A program made the position numbers and the translations under genes. A stretch of 33,953 nucleotides of DNA from a virus: positions 1 through 33,953 of IMG/VR virus record IMGVR_UViG_3300027736_000132. One strand, written 5' to 3'. The notes beneath the pieces are model-generated. The model had not been told where the DNA came from. It was given only the letters and a program-made list of their open reading frames with translations, and made no database searches. Positions 15,815-21,391 of the stretch are shown here, in pieces (the first letter of the stretch is position 1; each line of letters begins with the position of its first letter).

Positions 15815-15836
15815 GCCGGGGCGTTGCCGCCCCAGC
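15815..15836 (-). other. mRNA hairpin with GNRA loop upstream of the nuclease gene
   Basis: On the minus-strand transcript a 9-bp stem (one G-U pair) closes a GCAA tetraloop, with the strongest part GGGGCG/CGCCCC at 15818-15823 and 15828-15833. It lies in the 43-base gap before the nuclease gene, seven bases ahead of the AAGGAGG ribosome site. No U-tract follows, so it is more likely an RNA-stability or translation-control element than a terminator. Confidence 0.6.
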
Positions 15837-15843
15837 GGGTTAA

Positions 15844-16296
15844 TTACTTACGAGCTGCCCAGGGCGCTGCCGGTGCCGCGGGTTTGGCTTTCGGCGCCGG
15901 TGCGCTGGCCTGGCTGTAACCTTTGATCCGATTGGTTTGCTGGCCGGACATAGGGTTGAGTTCCTGGATCACATCAACAATAAGCAGGCGGTCGTGCAGC
16001 TCCTCGCTGTCCTGCGGCACAAGGATGCCGACACAGTGACAGATGGCACTCAACTCGCGCTCGGCAATGCTTACCGCCGTGGCGTTGGGGTTGACCAGGT
16101 TCAGCCTGGACCAGAGCTTGCGCCCTTCGTGCTGGCCACCGACAACGGTGAAGGTCAGTTGCAAATACTGGCCGGTCCCTGCTTTAGTGTCTTTCATCTC
16201 TGATTCCGAAATGATGGCTTCGTAACGACCCGGCGGCAGGGCGTCAAACGACTGTTGCGGTTCTACTTCTGCTGCGTTGAAATTTAAAGCGGCCAT
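15844..16296 (-). CDS. DUF669-type single-stranded-DNA-binding-like protein
   Basis: 150 aa. FNAAEVEPQQSFDALPPGRYEAIISESEMKDTKAGTGQYLQLTFTVVGGQHEGRKLWSRLNL is the DUF669 pattern: a five-strand barrel-like fold found in phage replication and recombination operons. The C-terminus is a flexible Ala/Pro/Lys linker ending APWAARK, reminiscent of protein-interaction tails of SSBs. It probably binds single strands made by the adjacent nuclease and helps the ATPase encoded upstream. Its ribosome site lies in the final codons of the ATPase gene. Confidence 0.8.
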   Translation of the reverse strand: MAALNFNAAEVEPQQSFDALPPGRYEAIISESEMKDTKAGTGQYLQLTFTVVGGQHEGRKLWSRLNLVNPNATAVSIAERELSAICHCVGILVPQDSEELHDRLLIVDVIQELNPMSGQQTNRIKGYSQASAPAPKAKPAAPAAPWAARK

Positions 16297-16299
16297 GAT

Positions 16300-17058
16300 T
16301 TATTTCCCTTTAGGTTGGTTGGTTGTTTCGTTTGTGGTCGTCATTGCTTCTGCCAGAGTTGACCATTCCAGAGGCAGTGTATCGGGTAGGCTGTAGCGGT
16401 TCTTGGCAAGATATGCCGGTTTCTCAGACGTATGCAGCAGGCGCTCGCCGGTGCTTATCCCGCGGCTTACTTTGTTATTAAAGCCCACATCGGCTGATTT
16501 AACGATGGTTTTGTAATTTGCAAATCCAACGATGTCGCACCATTCTTGCACCAATGCCGATGACCTGGCTTGCAGCTTGGGCTGGTAACGCTCATACGGC
16601 TCCACTTCAGGGCTGTCAAACCGCTTGATCTCGCAGTGCGCCAGCAGGATGCTGGCCATGCCCATCGCGCGCAAGGCGTTCAAATCTTCAAGCACCTTGC
16701 GCCAGAGATCCGCGGCTATTACGGCGCCCTTGCCGTAGGCCAGATCCTTTGCTTCATACTGGCCGTTGATCTGCTCCCATATCAGGTTGTCGAGCCAGTC
16801 CAGGCTGTCGATCACCACGGTCGAGAAGTCGTGCTCGCCTTTGAGTGACGCCAGCGCCTCCTGAACATCTTTAAGACTTCTGGCCACCGGGAAGTGATCG
16901 ACCTCCAGCCGGCCCAAACCATCCTCAGTCAGGATGAAGATCGGTGCCGGTGCGCTAGCGCCGAAGGTCGTCTTGCCCAGCCCATGCGGGCCGTAAACCA
17001 TGATGCGCGGTGGCTGGATGCTGGTGTTTCTGCTGATTGCTTGCAAGTTTATAGCCAT
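16300..17058 (-). CDS. RecA-fold AAA ATPase of phage recombination cassette
   Basis: 252 aa from the ATG at 17058, preceded by GGAGGAT. The opening at 17130 adds 24 residues lacking a ribosome site and overlapping the 30-aa gene, so it is rejected. Walker A is GPHGLGKTT (23-31) and Walker B VVIDSLDW (81-88, D84). A sensor-like ILLAHCEIKRF follows near 160. This matches the AAA_24-type ATP-binding proteins common in phage early operons beside DUF669 and exonuclease genes. Role inferred: ATP-dependent strand pairing or loading. The C-terminus is a polar Thr/Asn tail. Confidence 0.85.
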   Translation of the reverse strand: MAINLQAISRNTSIQPPRIMVYGPHGLGKTTFGASAPAPIFILTEDGLGRLEVDHFPVARSLKDVQEALASLKGEHDFSTVVIDSLDWLDNLIWEQINGQYEAKDLAYGKGAVIAADLWRKVLEDLNALRAMGMASILLAHCEIKRFDSPEVEPYERYQPKLQARSSALVQEWCDIVGFANYKTIVKSADVGFNNKVSRGISTGERLLHTSEKPAYLAKNRYSLPDTLPLEWSTLAEAMTTTNETTNQPKGK

Positions 17059-17069
17059 AAATCCTCCGG

Positions 17070-17162
17070 TTAAAAGCTGAAAAGTAATACGATGAAAATC
17101 CAACCTCCTACGACTGTTGCAACGGCGCACGCGGCGGCACCTACTATTTCAAAAGTATTCAT
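17070..17162 (-). CDS. Single-pass membrane micro-protein
   Basis: 30 aa starting MNTFEIVGAAACAVATVV; one hydrophobic helix spans nearly the whole protein (IVGAAACAVATVVGGWIFIV) and it ends LLFSF. The ATG overlaps the upstream stop (ATGA) and the gene fills most of the gap before the ATPase ribosome site. A second membrane micro-protein of the same operon lies at 13763-13858. Function unknown. Confidence 0.55.
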   Translation of the reverse strand: MNTFEIVGAAACAVATVVGGWIFIVLLFSF

Positions 17163-17536
17163 TCTGACCTCTCGTTGGCTATGTCTTGCGCGTATTCCAT
17201 AACCATGTCGGTGTCGGCATAATGAGACTTGAGCATCTGTTCGACTTGGGTATACAGGCGCTCGATACGGTGGCCTAATGCCTGATTGTTTTTTCCAAGA
17301 GCGGCGACCACTAGTTCAAAGGCGTAGCTGGTATCCAGATGGTCGGCAATGAACTCGTATAGATCGACTTGCGCGCGACCGCGGCTAGGGTAGCGACCGT
17401 AGTCCATCGTTGCTTCAACGATTTCTGTAAGTGCGTCGGCGCGGTCGCGCTCGGTGACTGTTGCTTGCTTGCGGTTTAGGGGGTAGCAACGCGGGCAATC
17501 TTCTGCTCCGCAGTTGCAGCGTTCAGGGGCGCTCAT
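17159..17536 (-). CDS. Hypothetical protein with N-terminal cysteine cluster
   Basis: 125 aa. It starts MSAPERCNCGAEDCPRCYP: four cysteines (C7, C9, C14, C17) within 11 residues suggest a small metal site. The remainder is helical and acidic (LYEFIADHLDTSYAFELVVAALGKNNQALGHRIERLYTQVEQML). Both ends overlap neighbours by four bases. Proteins opening with CNCGxxxCPxCxP are seen in several phage early regions; the role is not known to me. Confidence 0.75.
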   Translation of the reverse strand: MSAPERCNCGAEDCPRCYPLNRKQATVTERDRADALTEIVEATMDYGRYPSRGRAQVDLYEFIADHLDTSYAFELVVAALGKNNQALGHRIERLYTQVEQMLKSHYADTDMVMEYAQDIANERSE

Positions 17537-17712
17537 GCTGCCACCTGCTCAGCTGCATCACGAATTTCGTAGAACTTCGCAAGTGCCAATTCAAAAGACT
17601 TTGGCTTTGCCAAAATCTTACCAGTCCTGCGATCTTGTATTTCGTAGCTGTAGTGGTCGCGTTGCCAGAGGACCAGCGATTTGTAAGACTGTATGAAGTG
17701 AACGGTTTGCAT
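17533..17712 (-). CDS. First gene of leftward operon, small hypothetical protein
   Basis: 59 aa starting MQTVHFIQSYKSLVLWQRDHYSYEIQDRRTGKI. The ATG at 17712 has AAAGGAAAC upstream; an ATG at 17775 falls on the promoter -10 element and is rejected. Residues 1-40 look like beta strands, the rest a helix (FELALAKFYEIRDAAEQVAA). Being first after the strong leftward promoter, it should be an abundant early product. No family recognised. Confidence 0.7.
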   Translation of the reverse strand: MQTVHFIQSYKSLVLWQRDHYSYEIQDRRTGKILAKPKSFELALAKFYEIRDAAEQVAA

Positions 17713-17775
17713 TTTGTTTCCTTTAGGTCGGTTGGTTGGTAGGTTGTTACGGGGTTGCGCTTGCGTATGAATCAC

Positions 17776-17804
17776 ACTATAATTGCATCAACTTGGGTTG
17801 TCAA
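17776..17804 (-). promoter_or_regulatory. Leftward sigma70-type promoter
   Basis: On the minus strand, TTGACA (17804-17799) and TATAGT (17781-17776) are separated by exactly 17 bases, a near-consensus housekeeping promoter. Transcription would start about 17769 and give a leader of roughly 55 bases before the 59-aa gene. The -35 box is covered by the CAAC/GTTG inverted repeats, so repressor binding there would block it. Confidence 0.8.
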
Positions 17805-17827
17805 CACATTACTGCAACTATTTTATA
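17789..17827 (+). promoter_or_regulatory. Operator region and probable rightward promoter
   Basis: CAAC-4-GTTG (17789-17800) and GTTG-1-CAAC (17797-17805) are overlapping inverted repeats, with another CAAC at 17815. For the rightward direction TTGTCA (17798-17803) and TTTATA (17822-17827) with an 18-base gap form a weaker promoter. The two opposing -35 boxes overlap by five bases, so one bound regulator, likely the Cro-like protein encoded just downstream, could control both operons. Confidence 0.5.
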
Positions 17828-17844
17828 TGAAGGGTAAAAATAAC

Positions 17845-18051
17845 ATGCTCACTATTGATGCAGTGCAATATTTTGATGGGCGCCGGGCGTTGGCCGAACG
17901 ATTGGGAATCACTACTCAAGCGGTGGCCAAATGGGGCGAGGCGGTTCCTGAGGGTTCTGCTTACAAATTGCAGGCGGTTACTAACGGTCGCTTGCGGGTA
18001 GATCCTTCGGTTTATCCTGGTCGGCGAGCAATTAAAAAGGGGAGGAAATAA
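17845..18051 (+). CDS. Cro-like DNA-binding repressor (P22-Cro / YdaS type)
   Basis: 68 aa starting MLTIDAVQYFDGRRALAERLG. Residues 12-45 contain a helix-turn-helix of the P22-Cro type: RRALAERLGITTQAVAKWGEAVPEGSAYKLQAVTNG, with the recognition helix near TTQAVAKW. It ends in a basic RRAIKKGRK tail. The ATG at 17845 follows GAAGGG; an ATG at 17827 has no ribosome site. It is the first rightward gene beside the divergent promoters, the classic place for a Cro protein that turns down early transcription. No CI-like partner was found. Confidence 0.85.
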   Translation: MLTIDAVQYFDGRRALAERLGITTQAVAKWGEAVPEGSAYKLQAVTNGRLRVDPSVYPGRRAIKKGRK

Positions 18052-18052
18052 C

Positions 18053-18295
18053 ATGCCAATATTTATTGCGACAGAAAATGATGTCGATACGCTTGGCAGT
18101 ACGTTGATTTGTCCAAACTGCAAGTGCAATAATTTGCATCAAAAACGCTTAGATGCAGAGGACGATCCCGAAACCGTAGATTTGTTGCAGATTAGATTTT
18201 GGTGTGAGAATTGCCCATCTGAGCCAGTGTTGTCTATTCAGCAACACAAGGGCACCACGTATATAGGTTGGCATTCCATGCGTGTCATCCTATGA
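18053..18295 (+). CDS. Small zinc-ribbon protein
   Basis: 80 aa. It starts MPIFIATENDVDTLGSTLICPNCKCNN and has CPNC (20-23) and CENC (51-54), a four-cysteine zinc ribbon. The ribosome site GGGGAGGAAA lies in the end of the Cro-like gene, and the stop overlaps the next start (ATGA). Similar small zinc-ribbon proteins follow Cro genes in several proteobacterial phages; function unknown, perhaps nucleic-acid binding. Confidence 0.8.
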   Translation: MPIFIATENDVDTLGSTLICPNCKCNNLHQKRLDAEDDPETVDLLQIRFWCENCPSEPVLSIQQHKGTTYIGWHSMRVIL

Positions 18296-20385
18296 CCATG
18301 ACAGACACAGACAAAGGTGCTGACAAGATCGTTGTCAAGAACAGTGAATTCCTGCAACTGCTTTATGCCGGCATTCCAGAGAAGTCTAGCTTGTGGGTGA
18401 CTTCGTTCTTTGGCAATCCTGACCTGACGGACAGCGGCAATTGGTTTGGGCGTCCTTACAGACCGGACCGGCACGCGCTGGTTGATTCGATGGTGACGGT
18501 CAATGCCTATTTTTCTGTTGCCGCGCTCTCGCCTACCGCTGACGGTGCGGTGCGGCGCCGGAAAGCGAACTTTGAGCAGATCCTGGTGCTGGTTGCCGAC
18601 GATGCGCTAATCGACGACATCAAAGGCACCGTGTCTTACGTGCTAAACACTTCACCCGGCAAAGCGCAGATTGGGATCTTTATCGATAAGGATGACCCCG
18701 ACGCCAAGAACCGCAACCTGGTTGACTCGATTGTCACGCGCATGGCCGAGAACGGTTTGCTGCGAGCTGACGCCAGCGGGAACAATTCGGTGCGCTACGT
18801 GCGATTGCCGGTGGGCCAGAATCAGAAGCCGCGGGATAGTGGGCCGTGGGACCATCAGTTAGCCGTGTGGAACGCCGACTGCGTGATGTCACTGGTTGAC
18901 GCAGCCAGTGTGTTTGGGATCGACGTTGACGAGCTGCGGAAGATGGAGAAGGCAAAACCAGCCGATGCCAAAAATTCTATATACGAAGGGCAAGCGGATC
19001 TGTTGCGCCTTACGGCCAGCAACATAGTGCGGGGAGAACGGCTGCACGAATCGATTAACGAGATGGCGTTTAGTTTGGTTGCCAGCGGCGCTCACGCTGG
19101 CACCGTGGTCAGCACGCTGCGCGGGTTGATGGAATCTTCACTAGTTGCAAAAGACGACCGCTGGAAGGCACGCTACGACGACATACCGCGATCGGTGACG
19201 ACGGCGGTAGACAAGCTCAAAGAGAATCAAACAAACGATCCTGACGCGCCTACGGCAGCTGGGAAGGGCAAATCAGAGATCATTGAGCGGTTGAAATCAT
19301 GGAAACCGGCAGATGCGGCGCAGGTGACCGAGATCCGCGAGATTAAATATTATGTTGAGGGACTAATTCAATCCCATTTGGCAGGCAGTTTGGTTTCTCA
19401 GGGCGGCACCGGCAAAACGTCTATTTTGATGCTGCTGGGCATTGAAACGGCACTCGGCGGCACCTGGTTCGGCATGGCGGTTACACAAGGAGCTTTTGTT
19501 TTACTTAGTCTGGACGACGCGCAGGAGGATCTCGACGCCTGCTTCGCCATGATATTGCTGGAAAAACAGTTTAAACCGTCACAGGTTGAGATCATTCGGG
19601 TCAATGTGCGGCTGATTTCTTTGCGGTCCATGAAAATGACCATTAAATTTGCTAAAAAAGATGGTCAGAGCTTCATGTCTACCGGCTTAGACCAGGCATT
19701 GATTGAGGGATTATCGGAAATTCCAAACCTTCGCTGCGTGGCGCTCGATACCTTGCGGCAGTTTGCTGGCGGCACGACCAACGACGACCAGCTTGTTACG
19801 GTGGCCACAAAAGCCATCACCAGCGTTGCAGACGCCTGCGGCTGCGCGGCGATCGTCAACCACCACGGCACGAAGCAGGGCGCCAGAGAGGGCGTGGTTG
19901 ACCAATACAGCGGCGCCGGCAGCGGGGCCCTGGCCGACAATCTGCGTTTCGTTCTGAATCTGAGCACCGTAAAAACCGAGGATGCGCGGAAAATGCTTAA
20001 TTTTTCTGTTTTGGACGATTTTGCGCTTGATCACGGATCTGTGGTGCTTGAGTTGGTAGACACCCGCGGCAGTCTGTTACGCCGCACCATTGATCCGGTT
20101 TATATCATGCGTGAAGGGTATCGATTCACAACGTTGGAAACGTCGAAAAAAACACCGGCGCAGCGCAATATGGAGAAATTCAAGCAAGTGGCCAGGATTA
20201 TTAAGGACAAGGGGCCGCAGTCTCGGAATGGGTTATTTGCGGTTTTGAAGGGCAAAAAGCAGGACTTTTTGGAAATGATTAACGGCTGGCAAAACGACGG
20301 GTTGCTGGTGCCAGTGGGAACCGGCAGCAGCTCGGTAATTGATCTGACTGAGGCCGGAAAAGCCTTTGTAAAAGGGGCGTTTTGA
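18292..20385 (+). CDS. Replication protein: AEP-type primase-like N-terminus fused to RepA/DnaB-fold helicase
   Basis: 697 aa from the coupled ATG at 18292 (18298 is also possible; the TTG at 18268 is inside the upstream gene). Residues about 50-200 resemble RepB-type archaeo-eukaryotic primase domains (NWFGRPYRP; ILVLVADDALID with D103/D104; YVRLPVGQNQK). Residues 355-600 are a hexameric RecA-fold ATPase: Walker A SQGGTGKTS (369-377), LLSLDD (404-409), Walker B RCVALDTL (D486) and IVNHHGTKQG (521-530). A winged-helix-like C-terminus ends in the last 100 residues. It probably melts and primes the phage origin and recruits the host polymerase. Catalytic competence of the primase part is uncertain. 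Confidence 0.8.
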   Translation: MTMTDTDKGADKIVVKNSEFLQLLYAGIPEKSSLWVTSFFGNPDLTDSGNWFGRPYRPDRHALVDSMVTVNAYFSVAALSPTADGAVRRRKANFEQILVLVADDALIDDIKGTVSYVLNTSPGKAQIGIFIDKDDPDAKNRNLVDSIVTRMAENGLLRADASGNNSVRYVRLPVGQNQKPRDSGPWDHQLAVWNADCVMSLVDAASVFGIDVDELRKMEKAKPADAKNSIYEGQADLLRLTASNIVRGERLHESINEMAFSLVASGAHAGTVVSTLRGLMESSLVAKDDRWKARYDDIPRSVTTAVDKLKENQTNDPDAPTAAGKGKSEIIERLKSWKPADAAQVTEIREIKYYVEGLIQSHLAGSLVSQGGTGKTSILMLLGIETALGGTWFGMAVTQGAFVLLSLDDAQEDLDACFAMILLEKQFKPSQVEIIRVNVRLISLRSMKMTIKFAKKDGQSFMSTGLDQALIEGLSEIPNLRCVALDTLRQFAGGTTNDDQLVTVATKAITSVADACGCAAIVNHHGTKQGAREGVVDQYSGAGSGALADNLRFVLNLSTVKTEDARKMLNFSVLDDFALDHGSVVLELVDTRGSLLRRTIDPVYIMREGYRFTTLETSKKTPAQRNMEKFKQVARIIKDKGPQSRNGLFAVLKGKKQDFLEMINGWQNDGLLVPVGTGSSSVIDLTEAGKAFVKGAF

Positions 20386-20570
20386 TGACCGTCGCTGGTT
20401 CTAAAACTGCCGGTTCCCCCTTAAGCATAGGGAACCGGGAACCGGCAGTAGAACAGGGGGGTGTGTGTTACACACAACACACCCCACCCCCGTTACTGGT
20501 TCTCGGTTCGGGAACCGAAGGGAACTGGGAACCGAGAGAAGTATTTTATTATGATAAAGGCAGAAAATGA
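20385..20570 (+). CDS. Uncertain small ORF across the repeat region
   Basis: 61 codons starting MTVAGSKTAGSPLSIGNREPAV. The ATG overlaps the helicase stop (TGATG) and its own stop overlaps the next ATG, the same packing as real genes here. But its sequence is dictated by the GGGAACCG and GTGTGT repeats beneath it, it is Pro/Gly/Thr-rich, and no fold is apparent. It may be translated only to keep ribosomes moving through the element, or not be a gene at all. Confidence 0.4.
   Translation: MTVAGSKTAGSPLSIGNREPAVEQGGVCYTQHTPPPLLVLGSGTEGNWEPREVFYYDKGRK
20407..20537. repeat. Iteron-like GGGAACCG cluster with three hairpins (candidate replication origin)
   Basis: GGGAACCG occurs exactly at 20430, 20437, 20510 and 20527, with a one-base variant at 20520 and one inverted copy at 20411. 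Three inverted repeats overlie them: CTGCCGGTTCCC (20407-20418) with its complement at 20437-20448; GGGGTGTGT (20458-20466) with 20477-20485; TCTCGGTTC (20501-20509) with 20529-20537. The last encloses a tighter palindrome at 20503-20518. Directly following the helicase gene, this fits binding sites for the replication protein, but an origin role is inference. Confidence 0.7.
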
Positions 20571-20629
20571 CACCAACCCAGCGCAGCATCTGGCGTGCCG
20601 AATGTCTGTGCCGAATGTCGTATTATTAA
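20567..20629 (+). pseudogene. 20-codon ORF, likely frameshifted remnant duplicating the next gene's start
   Basis: It starts MTPTQRSIW, almost the same as MTPTQRSLA of the gene at 20639, with a matching ribosome-site context (32 bases at 20555-20586 and 20627-20658, 28 identical). A 13-base tandem repeat (20595-20607 and 20608-20620, 12 of 13 identical) throws the frame to a TAA at 20627. Removing one repeat unit would let the frame run to an ATGA overlap with the next gene. Confidence 0.45.
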
Positions 20630-20638
20630 AGGTAAAAA

Positions 20639-20947
20639 ATGACACCAACGCAACGCAGTCTTGCAGCTTTACGGGAACTAGGGTATCTAGTTGAGGTTGT
20701 AGAGAAATGGAACTCATTTACCCGAACTCGTAAGGATTTATGGGGTTGGGCTGACTTGCTGGCTATCAAGCGCGGCGAGGTGCTGGCGGTTCAGGTTACC
20801 GCCCAGGCCGTTGCTAACCGGGTTGCAAAGGTTACGGAATCGGAAACCATTGGCCGGGTGCGGGAAGCTGGCATTCGGATCGAAATTCACGGTTGGCGAA
20901 AAAATGCAAAAGGCAGATATATTCAACGAATTGTTGATTTATCCTGA
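20639..20947 (+). CDS. Small PD-(D/E)XK-fold protein (resolvase- or VRR-nuclease-like)
   Basis: 102 aa. MTPTQRSLAALRELGYLVEVVEKWN, then TRKDLWGWADLLAIKRGEVLAVQVTA: a helix, a strand, a conserved Asp (WADLL, near residue 40) and a strand where the usual E-x-K is Q-V-T. This is the layout of the compact nuclease fold of Holliday-junction resolvases and VRR nucleases. With Gln and Thr in place of Glu and Lys, activity may be altered or lost; phage relatives with this pattern are familiar to me but not functionally defined. It lies between the helicase and terminase genes. Confidence 0.7.
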   Translation: MTPTQRSLAALRELGYLVEVVEKWNSFTRTRKDLWGWADLLAIKRGEVLAVQVTAQAVANRVAKVTESETIGRVREAGIRIEIHGWRKNAKGRYIQRIVDLS

Positions 20948-21035
20948 TTTTTGCGCTTGCGTGCAGAATTATTGAGGGATAAGATAGTGTTGCGCGAGTC
21001 TCCTTTCAAACAGCGCAAACCCGCGTGGCGGTGGC

Positions 21036-21104
21036 AAGAGCGATGCGGGCGCTCTTTAAACGACCACCGTCATTTGTGCGTAAGTAAGCGACCACTTACA
21101 AATG
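21036..21104. other. Inverted repeats upstream of terminase genes (possible packaging or regulatory site)
   Basis: The 183-base gap 20948-21130 has no gene. AAGAGCG (21036-21042) pairs with CGCTCTT (21050-21056), followed only by T-AAA. Next, CATTT-4-GTAAGT (21071-21085) pairs with ACTTAC-AAATG (21094-21104) around an 8-base loop, and CGACCAC is repeated at 21061 and 21089. Such structure just ahead of the small terminase gene is where packaging start sites or late promoters commonly lie. A weak promoter (TTGCGT, 17 bases, TAAGAT) is present near 20960-20990. Confidence 0.4.
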
Positions 21105-21130
21105 TTAGTGTCCACTTCAGACGGAAATAG

Positions 21131-21391
21131 ATGGCAAAAGGGATAAAAACAGGAGGGCGCAAGGCCGGGGTCGGTAACAAGACGACGGTTGATGTGCGCG
21201 AGGCAATTGCCGCATTTGCGTCTGCGAACGTTGGGCAAATGACTACGTGGCTTTCAAGTATTGACGATCCGGCCAAGAAGCTCGACTTGTACCTGCGCGC
21301 TATCGAATATCATATCCCTAAGCTAGCAAGGTCAGAGCAAACCGGGCCAGATGGCGGGCCGCAAGAGCATACCTTCAGGTGGCTTGAGTAA
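21131..21391 (+). CDS. Terminase small subunit-like protein
   Basis: 86 aa, MAKGIKTGGRKAGVGNKTTVDVREAIAAF at the N-terminus. A Gly/Lys-rich DNA-contact opening (GGRKAGVGNKTT) and a helical core (DPAKKLDLYLRAIEYHIPKLAR) are typical of short proteins encoded directly before large terminase genes in proteobacterial podoviruses. It would recognise the packaging site. The stop overlaps the large subunit start by one base (TAATG). The assignment rests on pattern and position. Confidence 0.7.
   Translation: MAKGIKTGGRKAGVGNKTTVDVREAIAAFASANVGQMTTWLSSIDDPAKKLDLYLRAIEYHIPKLARSEQTGPDGGPQEHTFRWLE

Noticed and set aside
15075-15926. 283-codon plus-strand frame opposite the nuclease gene
   Set aside because: Shadow of a gene with complete PD-(D/E)XK and Fe-S cysteine motifs on the minus strand.
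18268-18291. Earlier TTG start for the primase/helicase gene
   Set aside because: It lies inside the zinc-ribbon gene without a ribosome site; the ATGA-coupled start at 18292 matches the pattern of the operon.
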